DNA from: UBA6059 sp040222235
GTDB taxonomy: Bacteria; Bacteroidota; Bacteroidia; Cytophagales; Cyclobacteriaceae
Assembly (NCBI GenBank): GCA_040222235.1
Contig: JAVKDO010000001.1
Coordinates: forward strand, 18,311-82,310
DNA length: 64,000 nucleotides
Direction of reading: 5' to 3'
Shown here: piece after piece, positions 18,482 to 27,412 of the stretch
Position numbering within the stretch: position 1 is the stretch's first letter
How the letters are laid out: every line of letters begins with the position of its first letter
The notes under the pieces: generated by a model
Databases searched by the model: none
What the model saw: only the letters and a program-made list of their open reading frames with translations
Told to the model about the DNA's origin: nothing
Position numbers and translations under genes: made by a program

Positions 18482-19885
18482 TTATAAACTAGGTGGAAGT
18501 TTTGTCTGATCAAATTTCACACCGGTCAATCGATCTGTGTTGTCTGCTCGCCTTCTTTCAGAAGCAGGAAAATCATTGGTTTCAACGATCCATTCCTCTA
18601 GCTTATTTTTCAGTTGATCGGCAATAGAGTCAAGGCTATTATTCCCAATTAGGTTATTCAATTCATAAGGATCACTCTCCAAATCATAAAGCTCATATTC
18701 AGGCCGTGGATTTTGGAAGAGAACTTGCTGTGCCTTTGTAAGATTGTTATTGTTTTTCTCTGCTAACAGACTCTTAAAGCTAGGTGAGTTGCCAATATCT
18801 GCAGGCGTACCAAAAGGAACATCCAGATAGGCATTTTTAATCAGCTTATATCTCTGCGACCGAATAGTTCGGATATGTTCGTCACAATTATGCCAATTGC
18901 GTTCGGCAAAAATGTATTCACGGCTCACCGTTTCATGACCATCCAATAAACCTATTGCTGGGGAGCCCTGAGCAGCTTCAGGCGTTTCTAAGCCTACCAA
19001 TTGAGTAATGCTTGGTACCAGGTCTACCAGACTGATGAGTGCGTTGGTACGTTGATTGGGGCTGACCCGATCAGGCCAGTGAATAATCAGGGGTGTTTTG
19101 ATGCCTGCATCATATACAGTACCCTTGGCTCTGGGAAAAGGAGCGCCATTATCAGAGATAAAGATGACAAGCGTGTTATTCAACTCGTTCCTTTTTTCCA
19201 GCGACGCTAAATACTGGCCAATTTGTTGATCCATACGTCGAATTTCATCGTAGTAATTTGCCACATCATTCCGTGTCGGAAGATCATCCACCCAGTACGG
19301 TAGAAGTGCTACTTGCTCAGGTGATTGTGGATCTACAAATATGCTATCGCGATACGTTCTGTGTGGGTCCCTGAAACCTACCCACATAAAGAATGGGTGG
19401 TTGCCGGATTGATCAACGAATTGATCAAAAGCATCCAATGAAGGATTTATAAAATCAAATTGTGAATCTCCATTGGGACCCAAATGACTCTTATCCAACA
19501 GTCCTGTGTAGTATTTTTTTTCCTTGAGCATTGCCGGGAGCAGTTGAACTGTATCCGGAAGTGGCATATGTAAATCTTCGGCTCCCGTAGCATGCGGAAA
19601 CCTTCCTGATAGAATACTGATCCTTGATGGTGAACACTGGGCGATGGTGAGAAATGCATTATCAGCCACTTTTCCATTGGCTGCTAGTTTATCGAGGTTG
19701 GGTGTCACGATATATTCATTTCCATAACAACCAAAGTCCTCCCAGCCCGCATCATCAGCAACAAGAATAAGGATGTTGGGTAATTCCTCCTTTTCTTCAG
19801 GTTTGGGTTGGCAACCCCCAAAAAGGTTGATAATCAACAATAGGCTGGCATAAAATATCATTGGACGATGTATAGACTTTTTCAT
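18482..19885 (-). CDS. S1 sulfatase, N-sulfoglucosamine sulfohydrolase-like lipoprotein
   Basis: The 467-aa lipoprotein (Cys at 25, LFGGC) has the active-site motif QCSPSRISILSG (C84), metal residues in LVADDAGWEDFGCYG and FISDNGAPFPRAKGTVYD, and the family C-terminal block PEYELYDLESDPYELNNL. The overall length and HATGAEDLHMPLP segment resemble the S1_8-like group that includes heparan N-sulfatases, although specificity cannot be set by sequence alone. It is downstream of another minus-strand sulfatase with a 27-nt gap and converges on the plus-strand sulfatase with 31 nt between stops. Confidence 0.92.
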   Translation of the reverse strand: MKKSIHRPMIFYASLLLIINLFGGCQPKPEEKEELPNILILVADDAGWEDFGCYGNEYIVTPNLDKLAANGKVADNAFLTIAQCSPSRISILSGRFPHATGAEDLHMPLPDTVQLLPAMLKEKKYYTGLLDKSHLGPNGDSQFDFINPSLDAFDQFVDQSGNHPFFMWVGFRDPHRTYRDSIFVDPQSPEQVALLPYWVDDLPTRNDVANYYDEIRRMDQQIGQYLASLEKRNELNNTLVIFISDNGAPFPRAKGTVYDAGIKTPLIIHWPDRVSPNQRTNALISLVDLVPSITQLVGLETPEAAQGSPAIGLLDGHETVSREYIFAERNWHNCDEHIRTIRSQRYKLIKNAYLDVPFGTPADIGNSPSFKSLLAEKNNNNLTKAQQVLFQNPRPEYELYDLESDPYELNNLIGNNSLDSIADQLKNKLEEWIVETNDFPASERRRADNTDRLTGVKFDQTKLPPSL

Positions 19886-19912
19886 CAGTGTTTTTATAAT
19901 GAGATTAAAGGT

Positions 19913-21442
19913 TTACTCTGAAGCTTGTTTCATCCTTGATTTCCATTCCAGAAAGTCATTATTCATTTGCTCAACCCGCATAGAATTATCTTTTGCTAGA
20001 TTTTTGGTTTCAAAGGGGTCTGTTGCCAGGTCAAATAACTCCCATGGCCCATTACCTTCGACGACCAGCTTCCACTTGCCATCCCTCACTGCCCGGCCAT
20101 CCTGCCATTCCCAAAACAACACACGTTCCTCAATTTTCTCTGGCGAGAAGACCTGTGATACACCCGATGTAGCTACTGCCGCGTTAAGTTTTTCTGAGTT
20201 AGACATTGAGACCTGCACTAAGCTCGGTAGTACATCTATAAAATGTCCGGCTTTCTGCATTTCGATGTGGCCTTTAGGGATGTTTTCAGGCCAATGTACA
20301 ATCGCCGGTGTATTGATGCCACCTTCATAGCTGTAGTTTTTGAAGTATCTGAATGGTGTATTACTCACATTGGCCCAGTTTTCACCAAGTGAAGTCCATT
20401 CGCCGACGGTTCCTATTTCTCCAGTACCCTCAATCTCCACCATCTCAGCCGAGGCACCATTATCCGATAGGAATATGATCAGCGTATTTTCAAAGTCACC
20501 GGAGGTTTTCAGTTGTCTGATGATCCGGCCGATGTTCTGGTCTAGTCGATCAATCATCGCGGCATAAACGGCCATTTTCTTAGCTTCAATGGCTCGCTCC
20601 GCTGGGCTAAGCTGATTCCACGGCGTGTAGGTCGGTTGCGGTAGTTTGAGCGATGGATTGATCAGTCCAAGGCTTTTTTGCTTTTCAAATCGCGCCTGCT
20701 GTATGGCTTCATAGCCCACCTTATAGGTGGTCTCATATTTTGCAATATCTTCTGGCCATGCCATGAGCGGGTCATGAGGAGCTGTATAGGCGAGGTACAA
20801 AAAGAATGGCTTTTGCTCGTCCTTCGGTTCTCTCAACCAGTCGAGTGCTGCATCGGTGAATGCATCGGTGGTATAAAAATCCTTCTCTGGCGTATAAGGC
20901 TCCTGAACTTCACCATCCACTACCCACTTGCGTACCCTTTTTTGAGCAGGGACCGGTTCATTGGCTCGCTGTATACCTGGATTGAAGTGGTTGCTGGCGC
21001 CACTCCATAATCCATAGTATCCACCGAATCCAAGGTCATCCACCGGATGATCCGGCCCGTGATGCTTGCCACTCCAAAAAGTGTTGTAACCAAACTGTTC
21101 TAGTGTAGAGCCAATCGTATTTTTAGTCGTCCAGTTTTTTTTGTAAGTAGTACCTGCACCCACTTGCTGAGCGTAATGTCCAGTAAGTAGGGCAGCTCTT
21201 GAAGGAAAGCACTTGGCGGTATTATAAAATTGAGTAAAGCGAGTACCGTCAAACGCGAGCTGATCGAGATGCGGAGTAGCTATTTCACTACCGTAACAGC
21301 CAAGATCGGACCAGCCCATGTCATCCGCCAGGATCAATAAGATATTGGGTGGGTGGCTAGATGGCTTTTTTGGTTGACTAGAGCAACCGAAACAAGTAAT
21401 TACGGCCAACAGACAGGAATAATTAATAATATCTAATCTCAT
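19913..21442 (-). CDS. S1 sulfatase, arylsulfatase-like lipoprotein
   Basis: The 509-aa protein has a lipoprotein signal (Cys at 20, ITCFGC), metal-binding LADDMGWSDLGCYG, active-site KCFPSRAALLTG (C78), LSDNGASAEM and the C-terminal DGKWKLV and ELFDLATDPFETKNL blocks. These fit the arylsulfatase A-like group (probably S1_4). It is first in a two-gene minus-strand unit with the 18482 sulfatase. Three different sulfatase types in a row imply a substrate with sulfate at several positions or on several sugars. Confidence 0.93.
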   Translation of the reverse strand: MRLDIINYSCLLAVITCFGCSSQPKKPSSHPPNILLILADDMGWSDLGCYGSEIATPHLDQLAFDGTRFTQFYNTAKCFPSRAALLTGHYAQQVGAGTTYKKNWTTKNTIGSTLEQFGYNTFWSGKHHGPDHPVDDLGFGGYYGLWSGASNHFNPGIQRANEPVPAQKRVRKWVVDGEVQEPYTPEKDFYTTDAFTDAALDWLREPKDEQKPFFLYLAYTAPHDPLMAWPEDIAKYETTYKVGYEAIQQARFEKQKSLGLINPSLKLPQPTYTPWNQLSPAERAIEAKKMAVYAAMIDRLDQNIGRIIRQLKTSGDFENTLIIFLSDNGASAEMVEIEGTGEIGTVGEWTSLGENWANVSNTPFRYFKNYSYEGGINTPAIVHWPENIPKGHIEMQKAGHFIDVLPSLVQVSMSNSEKLNAAVATSGVSQVFSPEKIEERVLFWEWQDGRAVRDGKWKLVVEGNGPWELFDLATDPFETKNLAKDNSMRVEQMNNDFLEWKSRMKQASE

Positions 21443-21744
21443 TTGTTCATATCATGTTGATTTAATCAATGACGTATGACGTGTTTCAATGGTCATAGCT
21501 ATATGACGAAAGGGACAGGCGATATACCTTACATGAGGGTATATACTGGCCTAAACTCATGAGCCCAATGTTTTGATTCATTGATTAGATTCTAATGATC
21601 TGAGCTATTTAGCTTACAATTGAGATGAACTTAATAACAATGCTGCAAGAATGATCGAAGAAGTAGTGGCTTACTTAGCTTTATCTCGTCTTATATGCAT
21701 TAATTGATGTGGACAAGTAACTACAAACTCAACAACCCAAAGAA
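21443..21744. promoter_or_regulatory. Divergent promoter region, sulfatases versus GH105
   Basis: The 302 bp separate divergent genes, so promoters for both must lie here. A 13-bp palindrome TTGATTTAATCAA at 21457-21469 lies 15 bp before the minus-strand sulfatase gene. No other clear element was seen. Confidence 0.45.
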
Positions 21745-23493
21745 ATGATAAAAGCCTTCACTACTAACACTTCAATCGTCATCCACCGCATTGCCTTGGT
21801 GGGACTACTTGCCTTGATCGCACCTTTTTTAGCAGTTGCTCAAAGTCCCGAAGATGTCTTGTCTACCACACGTAAGGTAGCCGACAAGATCATCAGGGAG
21901 ACCGCCTTTGAGTATCGCAATGAAGTCCTGACCAGCAACTATTGGTCACAATTTCAAACGCTTGTGCCTGACAATGCTGCGTCCATCGCCAAAGGGTCTA
22001 TTCTGGCAGATGCAGCGGGCAGGCTAAGGATGGGTTTGGCCTTCAAAGGAAGTATTACAGTTTTCGTCAATGGCGAGGAGGCTTTTTCGGGTCAAAGTGA
22101 CGCTGTTGAGCTATTGGAGTACAACTACAACATGTTTAGGTCGCAGGAAGATTTCGAGGTTGACCTTGATAAGGGAGCTAATGATATCATTGTTCTCTGC
22201 GAAGGAGGTGAAGTCAATGTAATGATGTTGCCGTTAAACGAAAAGGATGAACGTGACAACAGCGCGTCATTTGTTGATTTGGTGACTGAGCCGTTCGACA
22301 GTCATTGGCTGGTAAGCGGGCCCTACATCGATGCTTCTCCAAATGAACTACTAAAGCTGGGTCAGGCTAAGAACGACCTGAACTATACTCAAAAAGGACA
22401 AGCCTGGCGTGTGCCGACCTTTCCAATCGCCAGGCAATTGGTGGTGCCGGAAGAAGCATCTTTTCAGCGCCATCCCTACTCAGAGTGGCATTATGCCAAT
22501 GGTGGTACAATGCTAGGTATCCTGAACCTTTATTCGGTGACCGATGACGATAAGTACTTCGAATTTGTTAATCGCTTCGCTGACCATGTCAAAGACAATA
22601 TGGACAAGGACCGTTGGCAGTTTGAGAATATCCCTGCTCTTCGTGCAGCACAGTATCGGCTGTTTCGACTGACGATGCTGGACGATTCAGGAGGTCCTGC
22701 TATACCATTCGTCGAATTGAGACGAACCTACGACGTGGACAAGTACAATAGCATACTTGAGGACGTCCTGGAGCATGTGACCAAGCGACAAGATCGACTT
22801 GAAGACAATACACTCTGTCGGAGTGAGCCTGAGGCCAATACCATTTGGGGTGACGACCTGTTTATGTCTACTCCGTTTCTACTTAGGATGGCACTGGCTA
22901 CAGGCAATGACGCACTTTTTGATGATGTCGCGCATCAGATCATCCAGTTCAACAAGTACCTGATGAACCCTGAAACAGGGTTGTATTTCCATGGCTACTA
23001 CGCCGACCGTGGCGAACCCGCTCCATTCCAATGGGGACGAGCCAACGGATGGGTCACCTGGGCGATGAGTGAAGCATTAATGTTAATGCCAAAGAAGCAC
23101 AAGGACTACAAAAAGATCCTCAAGATCTACCGCAATCATCTGGCTTCCCTCGTAAAATACCAGGAAGAGAGTGGTATCTGGCATCAGATCCTCAACGATC
23201 CTTCCACCTACGAGGAGACCTCATGCACAGCCATGTACACACTCTCCATGGCCCGTGGTATCAACAATGGCTGGCTGGATGCAGACTACCGTGAAAATGT
23301 ATTGGCTGGCTGGAATGCTGTGACGAATAAAATCGACGAAGATGGAACCGTGAATAGGATCTGTAGAGGAACAGGGATCGGTACATCAGTGGCTTTTTAT
23401 AATGAACGCAAAACCTTTCCTCATGATCCCAGAGGTCTCGGAGCGGTATTGACCGCAGGGTCAGAAGTGTATAAAATGCTTACAGAAGACTAA
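21745..23493 (+). CDS. GH105 unsaturated uronyl hydrolase with N-terminal accessory domain
   Basis: After a signal peptide (about 1-32, FLAVAQ) comes a beta-rich region (about 40-210) and then a GH105 (alpha/alpha)6 barrel. GH105 marks are EWHYANGGTMLGIL, WGDDLFMSTPFLLRMA (D370-D371, containing the expected catalytic Asp) and PFQWGRANGWVTWAMSE. GH105 enzymes hydrate and release a 4,5-unsaturated galacturonic or glucuronic residue from oligosaccharides produced by lyases. This complements the GH88 at 12498 and feeds KduI/KduD. The N-terminal domain is longer than in the basic YteR/YesR architecture. It is followed by two plus-strand genes at 59 and 9 nt spacing. Confidence 0.92.
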   Translation: MIKAFTTNTSIVIHRIALVGLLALIAPFLAVAQSPEDVLSTTRKVADKIIRETAFEYRNEVLTSNYWSQFQTLVPDNAASIAKGSILADAAGRLRMGLAFKGSITVFVNGEEAFSGQSDAVELLEYNYNMFRSQEDFEVDLDKGANDIIVLCEGGEVNVMMLPLNEKDERDNSASFVDLVTEPFDSHWLVSGPYIDASPNELLKLGQAKNDLNYTQKGQAWRVPTFPIARQLVVPEEASFQRHPYSEWHYANGGTMLGILNLYSVTDDDKYFEFVNRFADHVKDNMDKDRWQFENIPALRAAQYRLFRLTMLDDSGGPAIPFVELRRTYDVDKYNSILEDVLEHVTKRQDRLEDNTLCRSEPEANTIWGDDLFMSTPFLLRMALATGNDALFDDVAHQIIQFNKYLMNPETGLYFHGYYADRGEPAPFQWGRANGWVTWAMSEALMLMPKKHKDYKKILKIYRNHLASLVKYQEESGIWHQILNDPSTYEETSCTAMYTLSMARGINNGWLDADYRENVLAGWNAVTNKIDEDGTVNRICRGTGIGTSVAFYNERKTFPHDPRGLGAVLTAGSEVYKMLTED

Positions 23494-23552
23494 TCAGATC
23501 TAGCCTCTTACATTCTCAATAGATCAATTATCAGTTAAACGGAGATAGAATC

Positions 23553-26039
23553 ATGCGGTACACGATTATCATATTCGCCATACTCACCAATGTCAGTGTC
23601 TGCATGGGACAGCTCAAATGGCAACCTTATTACTTCGATTGTGGCCCTGCTGATTCAGAGCTTCAGGAAGGTGCACAGCGCTTGTCTCCCGAAGATGAGT
23701 ACAAGGCAGATAAGGGCCTTGGTTGGATTGATCCTACCGGAAATGGATTTGTCAATGAAGATTTCAAGCGTTCCCGAGATGCATTCAATATTGATGGCAT
23801 TGCAGCTCCCTCACTAGACCTTAGAGTTGACCTTCCTACCGGAAAATGGTGGGTGACCCTAATGATGGACGCTGGTTACGAAGACTCTTCTACTGTTAGC
23901 CTGAAAATCAATGAGGAATTGATCGATTTGAGTTGGCATGCATTTCAGCCCTCAGCAGAACCTCGGAAGGAGCTGCAGCCCAGCTATAGAGTCTATCAAG
24001 GAGCATTTGATGTGAATGAATCTTTGCTTATCAGCATAATGGGTGGGGATAACGAGGCGAGACTACTTGGACTATCATTGATTCCTCATCAGGAGCCTAC
24101 AGGTACTGCACAGCAAGGTTTCGCTACCGAAATCCAATCCCTTGGAAAATATTCCAGTGAAGTTGCGGTAGCGCCAATCCTTGAAAGGCTACAAATACTC
24201 AGTGCTAGCAATCCCCGTGATCCATATTATGCCTACTGGAGTAATCAACTTGATTTGCTCGCTAGAGCGGAAGATCACTTCATGAAGCGTGGATGGGAAA
24301 AATACATTCAGACGACAGGCCTAAGTATCTGGGGACAACTACACCAGGCGGTCATGATCCTCGATGGAATGCTCAATCATCCTCAGGCAGCTGACAGCCC
24401 ATTATACGAGCGGACGTTGTTTTTGAGAGGCCGTATACTCTACTGGCTGGGACTGGAAAGGGGAGGCCCCAACGAAATTGCACAAGGCAGAAAGGACTTG
24501 GCAAAATTATATGAGATGTACCCTGAAGATAACTTACTAGCGATGTACAACGGCAAGCCAGTGGATATTCCAGATGCTTGTGACGAGCTTGCGGTTGATG
24601 CAAATGCACCACGATGGTCCTCCAAACAACTAGAACTGCTCTGTAGAATGAGAAACATTGCCCACTGGTGGGTGCTAGAGCAGCAAGCGGAGAATGGTGA
24701 GTTTGGTGGTAAGCTGGGCGATGATGTCGAGCTGCTGCGGTGGTGGACGCCAGTATTGCTCTCAGGAGATTCTTTGTCTTTCGTAGGTTGGTCGAAACTA
24801 GCAGATGAGATCTTTCAGAACCGGAAGGTGTACAAGGGCTATTCTAAGAAACCGCTAGACGTAGAGCACGCTTCAGAGTTTATTGCGGATACGGCCCCTA
24901 TGATGGCTGTGTGTAGTGATGATCAAGTGTACCTTGATCGTCTACGATACTCTGTTGATTATTTTATGGATTTATGGACTGGAAAATCTGATAAGGGCAA
25001 TAGGTTTTTCAAATCCTCTTGGTTCAGTTCTACTGAAGTAGATGAGAATCCACCGCGCAACAGGGATCATGGGTACAATGCCAGAGCAACAAAAGCGGTG
25101 CGATACTACGCATGGAAAACACAGGATGCACAGGTGATAGAAGCATTGAATGAATGGTCGGAGGCATGGCTAAGTGCCGCAATGCGCACGGATAAGGGAA
25201 AGCCGGAAGGTGTCATTCCCGCTTCCATCCGATATCCGGATGAAGCATTTAATGGTGACGAATTGACTTGGTACAAAGCAAATATGTACTGGGACTACTT
25301 CGAATGGGAGCAATCCCCGGGGAGCATGATCCTGGATCAGCTACTGTATTCCTACACCTCCACACGCGATGAACGATTTTTAGAACCATTGTTGAAATCG
25401 CTCGAATTGATTGAGAAATATGAGAAGGGCAGTGTTGATGCCGAAGAAGGTTCTGAGGCTTGGGCGGCAGAAATCTTGAAGAGTAAATCAAGTTTTTGGA
25501 GTGTAGCAGCCCAGTGGAGATTCTTAACAGGAAGTACGAGGTTTGACGATTTACTCGAAAAGTATGGCACTCCTTATTTGCGCTACCGCTTGACAGGGGA
25601 TGAGGCCCATTTGGAGGAAGGACTCGAAAAAGTCCTCGAAAATGCCCGATACAATACTCCCTTAAAAACCTTCGAAGCAGTACACACTGATCGGGTGTAC
25701 ATCAGAGGTTATGAACATCTCACTACCATGCTCACCGGCAATGGATCTAATGAGGGATTGTCGCCACTCTTTGCAGTCACATGGGAAAATACTGATGACA
25801 ATTTCACGGCGTTGGTCAAAGAAAGTAGTTTCAATCACTTGAGTGTGGAGTTCTATTCTCATGCTGATAATGCCAACGAGATTGATATAAGGCTATGGCA
25901 ACTTGAGCCTGGAGAATATCAAATTATCTCTAATGATAAAGGTGGTACCGCAACACCATTAACAATCGTAAGTAAAGGACAGAGGTTAAAGCTAAACGTC
26001 CCTCCGAATGAATTGATTTCGCTAGAGATTAAAGGTTAA
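23553..26039 (+). CDS. Large secreted protein, beta-sandwich plus helical-toroid-like body, unassigned
   Basis: The 828-aa protein has a signal peptide (about 1-19, VCMGQ). Residues about 25-180 resemble the carbohydrate-binding N-domain of pectin-active enzymes: YYFDCGPADSELQEG, LSPEDEYKADKGLGW, then DLRVDLPTGKWWVTLMM. The rest (about 200-740) is helix-rich with W/Y/H-rich loops such as YWSNQLDLLARAEDHFM, MRNIAHWWVLEQQ, ELTWYKANMYWDYFEWEQ and NRDHGYNARATKAVRYYAW, as in (alpha/alpha) toroid lyases and hydrolases. A small beta-domain ends the chain. No family was recognised with confidence. It lies between GH105 and a propeller-lyase-like gene, so a role in the same depolymerisation is likely. 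Confidence 0.7.
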   Translation: MRYTIIIFAILTNVSVCMGQLKWQPYYFDCGPADSELQEGAQRLSPEDEYKADKGLGWIDPTGNGFVNEDFKRSRDAFNIDGIAAPSLDLRVDLPTGKWWVTLMMDAGYEDSSTVSLKINEELIDLSWHAFQPSAEPRKELQPSYRVYQGAFDVNESLLISIMGGDNEARLLGLSLIPHQEPTGTAQQGFATEIQSLGKYSSEVAVAPILERLQILSASNPRDPYYAYWSNQLDLLARAEDHFMKRGWEKYIQTTGLSIWGQLHQAVMILDGMLNHPQAADSPLYERTLFLRGRILYWLGLERGGPNEIAQGRKDLAKLYEMYPEDNLLAMYNGKPVDIPDACDELAVDANAPRWSSKQLELLCRMRNIAHWWVLEQQAENGEFGGKLGDDVELLRWWTPVLLSGDSLSFVGWSKLADEIFQNRKVYKGYSKKPLDVEHASEFIADTAPMMAVCSDDQVYLDRLRYSVDYFMDLWTGKSDKGNRFFKSSWFSSTEVDENPPRNRDHGYNARATKAVRYYAWKTQDAQVIEALNEWSEAWLSAAMRTDKGKPEGVIPASIRYPDEAFNGDELTWYKANMYWDYFEWEQSPGSMILDQLLYSYTSTRDERFLEPLLKSLELIEKYEKGSVDAEEGSEAWAAEILKSKSSFWSVAAQWRFLTGSTRFDDLLEKYGTPYLRYRLTGDEAHLEEGLEKVLENARYNTPLKTFEAVHTDRVYIRGYEHLTTMLTGNGSNEGLSPLFAVTWENTDDNFTALVKESSFNHLSVEFYSHADNANEIDIRLWQLEPGEYQIISNDKGGTATPLTIVSKGQRLKLNVPPNELISLEIKG

Positions 26040-26048
26040 ATAGAAATC

Positions 26049-27212
26049 ATGGTAGGTTATCAGTATTCAAAACTTCTTCTTTTATGCTCAGCTTTTTTCC
26101 TTTTACAGTTTAGTCAGAGTTGTCAAAAGACGGTTAGAGAAGATGGCACCACTTTTCCCTTTCAAGAGGCGGTACGTGTCGGCCCATCGAATCATCACTC
26201 CTGTTTCAGTTATTACAACACCACGCCTGAAAGTCCTGATGGCAGTCTGATAGCCTATGTGAAGTTGCTTTCCATGCCTCAGGAAGAGCGATATGAAGAG
26301 GTAAATGGAGAGATTTGGATTTGTAATAGTGATTTATCTAATCAAAGGAAGGTGGTAGATGTCAGTCTTAATGGCGTCCATAATGGCGCCAGATTGCAGT
26401 GGCTGGACAATCGTTCGTTCGCTTATCAGGATGATATGATTAGGGCGGTCACTATTGAGGGTAAGGAACTGATCGCACCTGTAGCCGGCACCATTGGACA
26501 CAAGCCGTTTCAAGGTCGGTTTCTTTATGCTTCCGTAGATGACAGCACCGGCTTGTACACCATATTTGAGTATGACGTACTAAATCAAAAAATATCAAGG
26601 TTAGGAGATGCCAGTAATTACACCCAGATCGAAGAGTTGTTTCCTTTTGATGATATGCGACTAGTGGAAGATAGACGCATACTACATCTTCAGTATAGTC
26701 CTGATGGCACTAAAATCGCTTTTAGGATCGATATTGGGTCAAAAGATGAGCAATTCAAGCACTTGATTTCCCAGAACATTGACGGTAGTGACATCCGGTT
26801 TTTTGGATCCAAGCCCATGCATTTTGCCTGGTATGATAATGCCAGTCTTATGGGGCATGACAATCAAATCAATGATGGCATGCCCAACGATAAGAGCGGT
26901 CGGCGATGGGACTTGAATGGAAACCACATAGAAACGCTTTCGGGAATGGGCAATCACCTTGCCGCCTCCTATGACCGGGAGCTATTTGCTTCTGAAAGTT
27001 GGTATAAGGAAAATCCGATTGTGCTGAGGGTATTCAAAAAGGGGGAAATGCTTCCAATTTGGCAGGATACCGTTTCGATAGACAGCCGTACGACCTGGAC
27101 GCTGGCAAATCATGTCAACCCTTCGTTTTCTAGAGATAATAGGCGATTGTATTTCAACAAATACACAGAAGAAGGCTTGGCCCAGGCACACATGGTCGTG
27201 TTGAGTAAGTAG
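26049..27212 (+). CDS. Beta-propeller lipoprotein, oligouronate-lyase-like
   Basis: The 387-aa lipoprotein (Cys at 25, SQSC) has WD40/TolB-like blades throughout: ESPDGSLIAYVKL, ARLQWLDNRSFAYQ, LQYSPDGTKIAFRID, FAWYDNASLMGHDNQ and NPSFSRDNRRLYFNK. Conserved His residues (SNHHSC at 48-52, GHKPF, HVNPSF) sit where seven-bladed propeller lyases use His and Tyr. Families with this fold include PL22 oligogalacturonate lyase and the ulvan lyases PL24/PL25; which applies cannot be decided by eye. It is 9 nt after the unassigned 828-aa gene and in an operon with GH105, which removes exactly the unsaturated end that such a lyase creates. Confidence 0.7.
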   Translation: MVGYQYSKLLLLCSAFFLLQFSQSCQKTVREDGTTFPFQEAVRVGPSNHHSCFSYYNTTPESPDGSLIAYVKLLSMPQEERYEEVNGEIWICNSDLSNQRKVVDVSLNGVHNGARLQWLDNRSFAYQDDMIRAVTIEGKELIAPVAGTIGHKPFQGRFLYASVDDSTGLYTIFEYDVLNQKISRLGDASNYTQIEELFPFDDMRLVEDRRILHLQYSPDGTKIAFRIDIGSKDEQFKHLISQNIDGSDIRFFGSKPMHFAWYDNASLMGHDNQINDGMPNDKSGRRWDLNGNHIETLSGMGNHLAASYDRELFASESWYKENPIVLRVFKKGEMLPIWQDTVSIDSRTTWTLANHVNPSFSRDNRRLYFNKYTEEGLAQAHMVVLSK

Positions 27213-27412
27213 GGAGTTATTCCTTATCTACCATAGTGCATTACTTCAATCGGGGAATTCGCTTAGTACTTTGAGACCTATTTAGGTTAATAAATTACCA
27301 CTATGACCCTACAGTACTAGATTTTTGTGTTCAGCTATTCTGAATGGACTATTTGATGATAGAGAAATGACATCCCTGAGTCTTTCGTCCTTATGAGATG
27401 GCATTAAGAGCG

